From the NCBI GenBank assembly GCA_041398785.1, contig JAWKUA010000015.1, positions 62,001-126,000 on the forward strand: a DNA stretch of 64,000 nt, given 5' to 3'. The DNA is from Planctomycetaceae bacterium. GTDB lineage: Bacteria; Planctomycetota; Planctomycetia; Planctomycetales; Planctomycetaceae. Below the pieces are notes generated by a model. It searched no databases, had not been told where the DNA came from, and worked only from the letters and a program-made list of their open reading frames with translations. Numbering within the stretch: the stretch's first letter is position 1; every line of letters begins with the position of its first letter. Positions 44,363 through 52,665 of the stretch are shown piece after piece. The position numbers were made by a program, and so were the translations under genes.

Positions 44363-46228
44363 GTGAATGAATTGCAGCTCAAGCCACAAGGACACGACGC
44401 TCCCTTGCGTGAACCCCAGCTCCGCCCGGAAATCCACCGGATCATTTCTCAGGGCCGAGTTCCTGATGCCGCCGCGGGTTCACTGAAATCCGTCGCGGCG
44501 GCCAGCGGTCTGACGGGAGTTCTGCTGTGGTTCAGCTTTGCACCAATGGAGTTCGCTCCGGTGGCCTGGCTGGCTCTGGTGCCGATCTGCCAGCTTGTTC
44601 GGATTCAGAGGCTTCCGCGTAAAGCGTACCTGGCGGTCACCGGAGTTTCGTTCGTGTGCTGGCTGGTGACGCTGCAGTGGATGAGGCTGGGGCACTGGAC
44701 CATGCACTTCGCTCTGCTGGCTCTGGCGTTCTATGTGTCGCTGTATACACCCGTGTTTCTGGCGGTGTCTCGCCGGATTGTCAGCCGCGGCGTACCAATG
44801 TGGCTGGCGGTTCCGGTCGTGTGGACCGCGCTGGAGTACGCTCGGGCGTATCTGCTGACCGGCTTTTCCTGGTATTACCTTGGCCATTCTCAATACCGCT
44901 GGACGACGCTGATTCAGATTTCGGACGTCACCGGCGCGTATGGAGTTTCATTTATCGTGGCGCTTGCTTCCGCGGCTGTAGCGGGGCTGGTTCCCGTTCA
45001 TTGGCTGGCGCGAACGCGATTGGTCCGCAGTCAGCACGACATGCTTTCGTCCGAGTCCGGAGTCCGGCAGGTCCCGATCCTTGTCAGCCTGGCTGTGATC
45101 GGCGGAGCCTGTTTGTACGGTTACATTCGCCGGCAGCCGGATGTCCCGAATCCGGACGGCCCGGTGGTGGCGATCGTCCAGGGCAACTTCACGCCGGAGA
45201 TCAAGCACGACCGCGATCAGTGGCTGCGAATGGTTCGTGAGCATGACCTGATGACGACGGAAGCGGCGAAGCTTCGGCCGGATCTGATTGTCTGGCCGGA
45301 GACCATGTTTCCCGTCCCCGACTTCGTGGTGGACGCCGACGTTTCGGATGATGACCTGATCGCCATGCTTCCTCCCGAAAGCGGTGTCACAAACGCAGAG
45401 ATCGCGAAGCAGGAAGTCGCGCGATGGCGTGACGAGGAAACTCGCATACTGCTGGAAAACCGCAGCCAGGAGACGGCTGCGGCCATCATGTTCGGCCTGC
45501 AGACTCATCAGGCCACGATGACCGGCATGAAGACGTTCAATTCCGCGGCCTTCGTGCGGCCGGACCTCGGGTACGTGGACCGATACGACAAGATGCATCG
45601 CGTTGTATTTGGTGAGTACATTCCGCTGCGGACGGTATTTCCGTGGCTGGCGAAACTGACACCGTTCGGCGCGGGGTTCGGCATTGAGGCCGGCGGACAG
45701 CCAAAGGTCTTCGAATACGGAACGGCTCGCTTCGCGCCGGTGATCTGCTTTGAGGACACGGTGCCTCATCTGGTTCGACAGGTTGTTCGGGCCGGCGATC
45801 AGTCGTTCGGCCGCCCGCATGTTCTGATCAATCTGACCAACGACGGCTGGTTCCACGGGTCGAGTGAACTGGATCAGCACCTGATTACGGCCGTGTTTCG
45901 CTGCGTGGAAACTCGCCGGCCCATGGTGCGAGCCGTCAACACCGGGATCTCCGCGTTCATTGATTCCAACGGCTGCATTCGCCAGCCGGACAACATGCTG
46001 GTGATGAACGAAGAGACCGCCGCTCTCGATGCGGAATTCCGCAAAGTGGATTCGATGTATGACGAGCAGACGGGAGCACGCCGTCGCCAGTGTTCGGCGG
46101 TGTTATGCGGGCAGATTCCGCTGGATTCGCGAGATACGCTGTATCTGCGCTGGGGCGACTGGTTCCCGATGCTGTGCAGCGTGACAGTTCTGCTGGGGTT
46201 GGTGTATCCTGTCAAACGCCGTGAATGA
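44363..46228 (+). CDS. lnt: apolipoprotein N-acyltransferase
   Basis: 621 residues from a GTG at 44363, supported by an AGGA site about 8 bases upstream. About seven N-terminal membrane segments are followed by a nitrilase-like domain with the catalytic triad Glu313 (V-W-P-E-T), Lys410 (Y-D-K-M-H) and Cys462 (V-I-C-F-E). It N-acylates the lipid-anchored cysteine of lipoproteins in the inner membrane. The lipoprotein genes in this window are potential substrates. Another hydrophobic segment lies at the C-terminus. A TACAAT at 44135 may be part of its promoter. Confidence 0.92.
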   Translation: MNELQLKPQGHDAPLREPQLRPEIHRIISQGRVPDAAAGSLKSVAAASGLTGVLLWFSFAPMEFAPVAWLALVPICQLVRIQRLPRKAYLAVTGVSFVCWLVTLQWMRLGHWTMHFALLALAFYVSLYTPVFLAVSRRIVSRGVPMWLAVPVVWTALEYARAYLLTGFSWYYLGHSQYRWTTLIQISDVTGAYGVSFIVALASAAVAGLVPVHWLARTRLVRSQHDMLSSESGVRQVPILVSLAVIGGACLYGYIRRQPDVPNPDGPVVAIVQGNFTPEIKHDRDQWLRMVREHDLMTTEAAKLRPDLIVWPETMFPVPDFVVDADVSDDDLIAMLPPESGVTNAEIAKQEVARWRDEETRILLENRSQETAAAIMFGLQTHQATMTGMKTFNSAAFVRPDLGYVDRYDKMHRVVFGEYIPLRTVFPWLAKLTPFGAGFGIEAGGQPKVFEYGTARFAPVICFEDTVPHLVRQVVRAGDQSFGRPHVLINLTNDGWFHGSSELDQHLITAVFRCVETRRPMVRAVNTGISAFIDSNGCIRQPDNMLVMNEETAALDAEFRKVDSMYDEQTGARRRQCSAVLCGQIPLDSRDTLYLRWGDWFPMLCSVTVLLGLVYPVKRRE

Positions 46229-46381
46229 CGGTTCGGCGAGTGATTCCTCGGCGACACCTATGATACCGGGTCCTGGCATCATGCATTGACGAAGCCAGGT
46301 CATTCCGATTCGCAACATCGCTGCGGCCTGGTGCCGTTTGCTTCTCAGACGGTCCTGAATCCTGAAGGCGGAGGCGCAACC

Positions 46382-46816
46382 GTGAAACTCAAAAACCTGC
46401 TGCATGGGATTCCGCTGGTGCTGTTGCTGACTTCCGGCGGCTGCGGACTTGACGAAGGCATGCAGTCGTCGAAGCCGGCCGGACCGAAGACGACGACCGA
46501 CATCGGCGAGTTCCAGGTCCGTGAAGGCGAAGAAACCGTGTCGTCCGACATCGTGTATACCAATCCCGTTACCGGGCCGCTGGAAGCGCTGCCGGGAGCC
46601 AAACAGCAGATTTCCGAACTGGCCATCCAGCACGCGGTGGATCTGTTCCAGGCGACGAACGGCCGGTATCCGAAGGATCACGATGAATTCATGACTCAGG
46701 TGATCCAGGCCAACAATATGAGGCTGCCGGTTCTGCCGAAGGGTCAGCGGTACGAATACGATGTTGCGAACCACAAGCTGATGGTGGTTCAGGACGTACA
46801 GCAACCGGCAAAGTGA
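46382..46816 (+). CDS. small lipoprotein of unknown function
   Basis: 144 residues from a GTG at 46382, which has a strong GGAGG site about 8 bases upstream. The signal peptide ends in a lipobox T-S-G-G-C near residues 18-22. The mature domain includes a helix-rich segment Q-Q-I-S-E-L-A-I-Q-H-A-V-D-L-F-Q and G-R-Y-P-K-D-H-D-E-F, a layout seen in pilin-like or extracellular planctomycete proteins. Function unknown. It is only 9 bases from the next gene and probably cotranscribed. Confidence 0.72.
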   Translation: MKLKNLLHGIPLVLLLTSGGCGLDEGMQSSKPAGPKTTTDIGEFQVREGEETVSSDIVYTNPVTGPLEALPGAKQQISELAIQHAVDLFQATNGRYPKDHDEFMTQVIQANNMRLPVLPKGQRYEYDVANHKLMVVQDVQQPAK

Positions 46817-46825
46817 TCGCGCGAA

Positions 46826-48232
46826 ATGCCTTCCGGACGTGAAGCCCATCGACAGTTGATCGTCATCAATGTTGTCGGGCTGACTTACGAAATGCTGGGC
46901 GATAACACGCCGCACATTCGCTCTCTGCTGGACACCGGGTTCGCCAGGCCGATGCAGACGGTGCTGCCGGCGGTGACATGTTCCGTCCAGTCGACGCTGC
47001 TGACGGGAACGCTGCCGCGCGATCACGGGATCGTCGGCAACGGCTGGTACTTTCGAGACCTGGCCGAAGTCGGTTTCTGGAAACAGTCCAACGGTCTGGT
47101 CCGCGGGGAGAAGCTGTTTCAGACGGCAAAGCGCCGCGACGCGTCTCACACGACCGCCAACCTGTTCTGGTGGTACAACATGTACGCCGACGTTGACTGG
47201 TCAGTGACGCCGCGACCGTCGTATCCGGCCGATGGACGCAAGATCCCCGACATCTACTCCGAACCGCCACAGATGCGGGATGACCTGCAGCGGAAACTCG
47301 GCCAATTTCCGCTGTTCAACTTCTGGGGCCCGACGGCGGACATCAGAAGTTCCCGGTGGATTACGGACGCCGGCCTTTCCGTGCTGAACGAACACGATCC
47401 GTCGCTGCTGCTGATCTATCTGCCTCACCTGGATTACAACCTGCAGCGACTGGGGCCGCATGATCCGCGGATCGTCGACGACATCCGGGCGGTGGATCAC
47501 GAAGCCGGCCGGCTGATTGCGGCGGGCCGTGAACGCGGCGCGGAAATCGTCGTGCTGAGCGAATACGGGATCACCGAAGTCAACCGGCCCATTCACGTCA
47601 ACCGGGCTCTTCGCGAAGCCGGATTGCTGCGAGTTCGGCGGGAACCAACGGGCTGGGAAACACTGGACTGCGGCGCGTCGCGAGCGTTCGCTGTGGCGGA
47701 TCACCAGGTGGCTCATGTCTATGTGAAGGCGGAAACTGATGTCGAACGCGTGCGGCAGATTCTTCAGAGTCTCGACGGAGTGGAACACGTTTTCGACAAA
47801 AGCGGTCAGCGAGACGTCGGCCTGGATCACGAACGAAGCGGCGAGCTGGTGGCGGTCAGCGGCCGTGACTCCTGGTTCACCTACTACTTCTGGCTGGATG
47901 ACGCGGTTGCGCCTGACTACGCCCGGACCGTCGATATTCACCGCAAGCCGGGGTACGACCCTGTGGAGCTGTTCATCGATCCGCAGATTCGTTTTCCCAG
48001 GTTGAAGGTAGCCTCCCGACTCGCGCGAAAGCTGCTGGGATTTCGGTATTACATGGACGTTATCGGCCTGGATGCGTCGATCGTCAGGGGCAGCCACGGC
48101 CGGCTGCCGGATACGGAGCGGCTGGAATCGGACGCGGCGGTGTTTATCAGTTCGTCCCGAGACGGTGAGCGTGACGAAGTTCATGCGGTCGACGTGCGAG
48201 ATCTGCTGCTGATGCGACAATTTGCGTTGTAA
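46826..48232 (+). CDS. alkaline phosphatase superfamily phosphodiesterase
   Basis: 468 residues. It follows the type I phosphodiesterase / nucleotide pyrophosphatase fold: P-A-V-T-C-S-V-Q-S-T-L-L-T-G with Thr51 as likely nucleophile, H-G-I-V-G-N-G-W, L-P-H-L-D-Y-N-L-Q-R-L, and a late V-A-D-H-Q-V-A-H. The first metal-binding Asp, usual in I-D-G, is replaced by V-V-G at residues 16-18, so catalytic competence is uncertain. A conserved bacterial family of this kind occurs in ebo gene clusters as EboF; no other ebo gene is visible here. Substrate unknown. Confidence 0.8.
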   Translation: MPSGREAHRQLIVINVVGLTYEMLGDNTPHIRSLLDTGFARPMQTVLPAVTCSVQSTLLTGTLPRDHGIVGNGWYFRDLAEVGFWKQSNGLVRGEKLFQTAKRRDASHTTANLFWWYNMYADVDWSVTPRPSYPADGRKIPDIYSEPPQMRDDLQRKLGQFPLFNFWGPTADIRSSRWITDAGLSVLNEHDPSLLLIYLPHLDYNLQRLGPHDPRIVDDIRAVDHEAGRLIAAGRERGAEIVVLSEYGITEVNRPIHVNRALREAGLLRVRREPTGWETLDCGASRAFAVADHQVAHVYVKAETDVERVRQILQSLDGVEHVFDKSGQRDVGLDHERSGELVAVSGRDSWFTYYFWLDDAVAPDYARTVDIHRKPGYDPVELFIDPQIRFPRLKVASRLARKLLGFRYYMDVIGLDASIVRGSHGRLPDTERLESDAAVFISSSRDGERDEVHAVDVRDLLLMRQFAL

Positions 48233-48352
48233 AGCTGGCCACTTGTGGCACTGTCGATCAGAATGCCGTGCCGGTGGCGTCCGGGTGTCGCAGGGTGTTG
48301 TTGTCCACGGGCCAGGCGAAGTACTGTCAATCATTCGGAAAGGTTCGAGCAC

Positions 48353-49699
48353 GTGGCGAAAGGCGACGCTCAGGAAGAAGAAGAAGATCTGGACGAACGT
48401 GAGCAGGTCCTGTTTCAGGGGCCCATGTACGGTCGCGACGCGAACCTCAAGCAGAATCCCCGGCTGGTGCAGGCGGCCCTGGTTCCCGTCAAGAGAATGG
48501 TGACGGATGCGCTTTCGCGGCGGGCTCATACAGTCCTGCTGGAACCGGCACCCGGCAAGATCGCGATTCGATTCGTCGTGGACGGTATTGCGTATCCCGC
48601 CGGCGCGGTCCCCGCAAGGCAGGGCGTCGGGATGGTGCAGATGCTGAAACTGCTGGCCGGCCTGGATCCTCAGAAACGAACGGTCCAGCAGTCCGGCGGC
48701 ATCCGATCCGAATACACCGGCAAGGCGTACCGACTGCTGGTCCTGTCGACTCCCGTCAAAGGCGGCGCGGAGCGTCTGCGAATTCGCATCGAGAATCCCA
48801 AAGATTCGTTTATCCGTCCGCAGGACGTCGGAGTCCCCAACGATCTGCGGCAGAAGATTCGAGATTTTACGTCCGACAGCAAGGGCATCGTGCTGGCCTG
48901 CGGGCCACCGGATTCCGGAATTACGTCGCTATCGCTGGTGACGCTGCACTGTACCGATCCGTATCTTTACTCCGTTTTCAATCTGGCAGACGTCGGCGAG
49001 CACTCGCTGGTCAACGTCGCCGATTACGAACCGGAAGAAGGTCATGATCTGGCTTTCACGCTGGACCGGATTTCCCGCCGTGAAGCCGACCTGGTCTACA
49101 TGCCTCCGTTCACCGACCCCAAAACGACGCAACTGCTGTTCGATTTCAGCGACCGGCTGTGCTTCGTCGGGGAGATTCCCTGCCGCACTCCGATCGAAGC
49201 CGTGCAGACGCTGATCCAGTGGGTCGGCGTGGACAGCGTCCTGAAACACCTGAAAGGCGTCGTCACGCACAAGCTGATCCGCAAGCTTTGTGACGACTGC
49301 AAGCAGGCATTTCGACCCAATCCTCAGTTGTTGAAGCGGCTGGGTCTGCCGCCGGAAGTGACCGTGCTGTACCGTGCTCCCGCGCCGCCGCCGGCGGACG
49401 ATCCTGAAGCTCCGACCATTGAAGAACTGTGCGCCGACTGCAACGGAATGCCCTACTACGGTCGCATTCCGTGCTTTGAAGTCCTGGAGATGTCGGACGG
49501 GATGAAGGAAGTAGTAGCCGCCGGTGCCGATCCGGCGGCGATGCGGCAACAGATGTTCCGCGAAGACATGCGCACTCTGCAGAAGGATGCGCTGCGGCTT
49601 GTCGTGGAAGGCAAGACGTCGCTGGAAGAAGTTCAGCGCAGTTTTCAGGGACCAAAGGGCCGCCCGGCGAAGAAGCGCCGTCCGCGTCCGCAGGCCTGA
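48353..49699 (+). CDS. GspE/PilB-like protein with degenerate P-loop
   Basis: 448 residues from a GTG. The overall order matches type II secretion / type IV pilus ATPases: an N-terminal region, a RecA-like domain, and a C-terminal zinc motif with C-D-D-C and C-A-D-C near residues 312-365. The Walker A reads G-P-P-D-S-G-I-T-S, with Ile190 where Lys should be, and the Asp-box region is D-L-V-Y-M-P-P-F-T-D, so ATP hydrolysis is not expected. It may act as a regulatory or structural partner of a true ATPase. It is followed by the MutS-like gene 34 bases later. Confidence 0.82.
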   Translation: MAKGDAQEEEEDLDEREQVLFQGPMYGRDANLKQNPRLVQAALVPVKRMVTDALSRRAHTVLLEPAPGKIAIRFVVDGIAYPAGAVPARQGVGMVQMLKLLAGLDPQKRTVQQSGGIRSEYTGKAYRLLVLSTPVKGGAERLRIRIENPKDSFIRPQDVGVPNDLRQKIRDFTSDSKGIVLACGPPDSGITSLSLVTLHCTDPYLYSVFNLADVGEHSLVNVADYEPEEGHDLAFTLDRISRREADLVYMPPFTDPKTTQLLFDFSDRLCFVGEIPCRTPIEAVQTLIQWVGVDSVLKHLKGVVTHKLIRKLCDDCKQAFRPNPQLLKRLGLPPEVTVLYRAPAPPPADDPEAPTIEELCADCNGMPYYGRIPCFEVLEMSDGMKEVVAAGADPAAMRQQMFREDMRTLQKDALRLVVEGKTSLEEVQRSFQGPKGRPAKKRRPRPQA

Positions 49700-49733
49700 T
49701 TTTCCCCGTCGCCTTTCGTGCAGCAGGACAAGC

Positions 49734-51551
49734 ATGCCCAGCGATTCGCCGGTTACCAGCGGGGCCGCGGCAGCCGCGATGGAATACGATTCACGGCTGC
49801 GCGCGTGCCAGTCGCAGCTCGACGATCTGCGGCGCACGGATCAGCGGTTCGTGCGGTTTCGGCTGGCGGCCTTCGCGCTGCTGGTATGCACGGTCTTCGT
49901 CTGCTTTGGCGACGAGTCCGTTTCCTGGTGGTGGATCCTGATTCCCGCAAGCGTCTTTACTGCGCTGGTGCTGATTCATGCGGGAACGATTCGAAAGCTG
50001 AAGCGTGCTGACGCCGCCAGCGAATTCTACCAGCACGCGAGGCAGCGGCTGACCAGTGAATGGAAGACGCTGCCGGACACGGGTCAGTCATTCAGCGACG
50101 CAGCGCATTCGTGGTCGCAGGATCTGGATCTGTTCGGTCAGGGGTCATTGTTCCAGAAGATGAATCAGTGCCGCACTTTGCCCGGTCGCCGCCGCCTGGC
50201 ATCGTGGATGACGACTGTGCCTTCCGTCGAAGTACTGCGGCGACGCCAGCGTCAGGCGGAATCACTCCGTAACGATCTTGATCTGCGGGAACGGCTGGCT
50301 GTGATCGACGAAAAGGGACGCTGGGATGCCGCTGAAGCCGTGCTGACGGGCTGGATTGCCGAATCTGCGCGACCGATTCCCGCATGGATTCTGTCGCTGT
50401 CATCGCTGCTGGGAATTCTGGGAGCACTTGTGCTGCTGCTGGTGCTGCTGGCGCTCATTCCGTGGACGATCGTGCTGTTGGTGCTGGTGCTGCAGGCACC
50501 GCTGATCTGGCTGACTCGCGCACAGATCAAGAGTGTCGCCGGCGTCGTCGACAACGTGGATTCCTCACTGCGGCAGTTGTCGGCGATGATTCGTGAATTC
50601 GAACAGCATTCCTTTTCCGAACCGTCACTGCAGGACCTGCAGCGGCAGTTCAGTGTTGCCGGTCATTCGGCGTCAGCGGAAATCCGGCACCTGAGCAATC
50701 TGATTGCCTGGCTGAACAACGCTTTACGGAACCAGCTCTTCGCACCCGTCGCATGGATGTGCGGGCTGCTGGTGGTGCTGACACACCGCATCGAAACCTG
50801 GCGGGACCGGCACGGAGCCAGGGTCGCGGATTGGCTGGAAGCGGCCGCGACTCTGGAAGCTTTGATTTCCGTGGGAGCATTCAATTTCGACAACAGCGAC
50901 TTCTGCCTGCCGAACTGTGACGATTCCGCGCCGCTGTTTTCCGCTCAACAGCTTGGTCATCCGCTGCTGCCTCGTGAGGAATGTGTCCGCAACGACGTAG
51001 ACCTGACCGTCGAACGACCGCTGCTGCTGATCAGCGGATCGAATATGTCGGGAAAAAGCACGCTGCTGCGTTCCATCGGCATCAATACCGTGCTGGCCTT
51101 CTGCGGTTCGCGAACCAACGCGGCATCGCTGACGACGTATCCGTTTCAAATCGGTACGGCGATGCGAGTCAGCGATTCTCTGCAGGAAGGCAGATCACTG
51201 TTCTTCAGCGTTGTCCAGCGGCTGAAGTCCGTCGTCGACCTGACGTCCGAAACGCGGCCTGTGCTGTTTCTGCTGGACGAAATCCTGCACGGGACGAATT
51301 CTCACGACCGCCGTCACGGAGCCGAAGCCGTAATCCGGACTCTGGTGGCCAGAGGCGGCCTGGGACTGGTGACCACTCATGACCTGGCACTCACGCAGAT
51401 TGTCGACACAATGGACGGCCGCGCCGCCAACATGCACTTCGAAGATCAGATCATCGACGGCTCGATGAGCTTCGACTATCAGCTTCGCCCGGGCGTCGTG
51501 CAGCGCAGCAATGCCATCGAACTGATGCGCATGATGGGACTTGATGTGTGA
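49734..51551 (+). CDS. membrane-anchored MutS-like ATPase
   Basis: 605 residues. Two N-terminal helices (about residues 40-58 and 65-83) and another pair near residues 215-260 anchor the protein. The C-terminal domain resembles the ATPase domain of MutS: Walker A G-S-N-M-S-G-K-S (435-442), L-L-D-E-I-L-H-G-T-N (Walker B) and a D-x-x-H-type end. The mismatch-recognition domain of MutS1 is absent. The frame opens further upstream inside the previous gene, but the ATG at 49734 is favoured. Membrane MutS relatives are known in bacteria, and their role is unclear. Confidence 0.85.
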   Translation: MPSDSPVTSGAAAAAMEYDSRLRACQSQLDDLRRTDQRFVRFRLAAFALLVCTVFVCFGDESVSWWWILIPASVFTALVLIHAGTIRKLKRADAASEFYQHARQRLTSEWKTLPDTGQSFSDAAHSWSQDLDLFGQGSLFQKMNQCRTLPGRRRLASWMTTVPSVEVLRRRQRQAESLRNDLDLRERLAVIDEKGRWDAAEAVLTGWIAESARPIPAWILSLSSLLGILGALVLLLVLLALIPWTIVLLVLVLQAPLIWLTRAQIKSVAGVVDNVDSSLRQLSAMIREFEQHSFSEPSLQDLQRQFSVAGHSASAEIRHLSNLIAWLNNALRNQLFAPVAWMCGLLVVLTHRIETWRDRHGARVADWLEAAATLEALISVGAFNFDNSDFCLPNCDDSAPLFSAQQLGHPLLPREECVRNDVDLTVERPLLLISGSNMSGKSTLLRSIGINTVLAFCGSRTNAASLTTYPFQIGTAMRVSDSLQEGRSLFFSVVQRLKSVVDLTSETRPVLFLLDEILHGTNSHDRRHGAEAVIRTLVARGGLGLVTTHDLALTQIVDTMDGRAANMHFEDQIIDGSMSFDYQLRPGVVQRSNAIELMRMMGLDV

Positions 51552-51603
51552 GTCCGCGAGCTGATATTCCGCAACGGTGAGCGAAGGTCGCCGCGATGGA
51601 TTC

Positions 51604-52407
51604 CTATCGTTCGCTGAGTGCCGGTGATTCGGCGCCGGCATCGTTTCTATCGTTGAAGAATGCAAGGTCACCGCCCTGAGCGCGCGAGTGACATTCGATG
51701 CAGGTCCTGACGCGCCCGGCCAGTTTTTCGGAACCAGTGTCGGTTTCCATTCGCTCGGCTTTGCCATCCGGAGAATAGCTGGCCCAGTACCAGTCGCCGG
51801 CACCCGCGTTGTACCCGTCAGATCGGTACATGACGTCAACGGCCCGCAGCGTCTCCCCGTCAGCTTCGAAGCTTTCCATCACCAGAATCGAACCGTCCGG
51901 CAGTTCGTCCGGTCGGCCGACAGCCTTGCGATTCAGATACATCTTCAGCAGCGATCCGTGGGGCTCGCGGCCGTAGTATGCGTCACCGTTTGTTCCCGGA
52001 GGCGGTGCCCACAGACGGTAGCGGCTGTCCGACAGATACCGCCAGAAGAACTGGTCGAACGGCAGTCGTTTTTCCGCGCGCGAAGCTGCCTCTTGGAGTG
52101 GAGCCCCGCTGGGTGATTCCCGGCGAATTGTGATATCGCCGCCGGGGATCTGCGAATCGCGAAACGGAATGGCGGAGTCGCCGGACCGGATGATCGTGCT
52201 TCCCGGCGGAATTCCGGAATCACCCGATCGAATGATTGTGCTTCCCGACGGAATTCCGGAGTCGCCGTACAGAATGATTGATCCATCGGACGGAATTGCG
52301 GAATCGCTGTAGATTGGCGTGCCGTACTGGATGGACTGTCCGAACAGGGCGTGACCCTGCGCGGAAGTTACAACAGCGGCGAAGATCAGAAATACGCGAA
52401 CAAACAT
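51604..52407 (-). CDS. cytochrome P460-like secreted protein with N-terminal repeats
   Basis: 267 residues. A signal peptide is followed by a repeated segment (residues about 42-82) with G-S-(I/T)-I-I-x-x-G-D-S-x-I-P units of about 14 residues. The rest (about 115-250) matches the cytochrome P460 fold: R-Y-R-L-W, E-P-H-G-S, M-Y-L-N, G-Y-N-A-G-A-G-D-W-Y-W, and the heme motif C236-I-E-C-H240. P460 enzymes oxidise hydroxylamine or handle NO; a cross-linking lysine would need structural comparison to identify. The gene is divergent from the reductase at 52666. Confidence 0.8.
   Translation of the reverse strand: MFVRVFLIFAAVVTSAQGHALFGQSIQYGTPIYSDSAIPSDGSIILYGDSGIPSGSTIIRSGDSGIPPGSTIIRSGDSAIPFRDSQIPGGDITIRRESPSGAPLQEAASRAEKRLPFDQFFWRYLSDSRYRLWAPPPGTNGDAYYGREPHGSLLKMYLNRKAVGRPDELPDGSILVMESFEADGETLRAVDVMYRSDGYNAGAGDWYWASYSPDGKAERMETDTGSEKLAGRVRTCIECHSRAQGGDLAFFNDRNDAGAESPALSER
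52150..52285 (-). repeat. 42-base tandem repeats encoding the repeat region of the P460-like protein
   Basis: Three imperfect copies of a 42-base unit containing GGAATTCCGGA(A/G)TC lie in tandem. The minus-strand frame translates each into a 14-residue unit (see the gene). The repeat number could vary between strains. Confidence 0.7.
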
Positions 52408-52665
52408 GGCACGATGCTTTCAACCACGGAACGAAGAATCGTGGAAATACCTCCCGACAAGAGGCCGGATGAGCGTCAGTCATCCGGGTTTTGTCACGAC
52501 TTCTCAGTCGTCTTGCACGAGCGGCACCACGGAAAGCTGAATGGTCCGCACTTCGAAGTCTACAGGCCATGCCGGTCAGTTTCCCGTCTGATCGTCGGAT
52601 CGGAATAATGTTCTGCCACACGTCCTGTTCCAGGCAGGCACCTGCCTCTGACCGAAAGTCGCACC

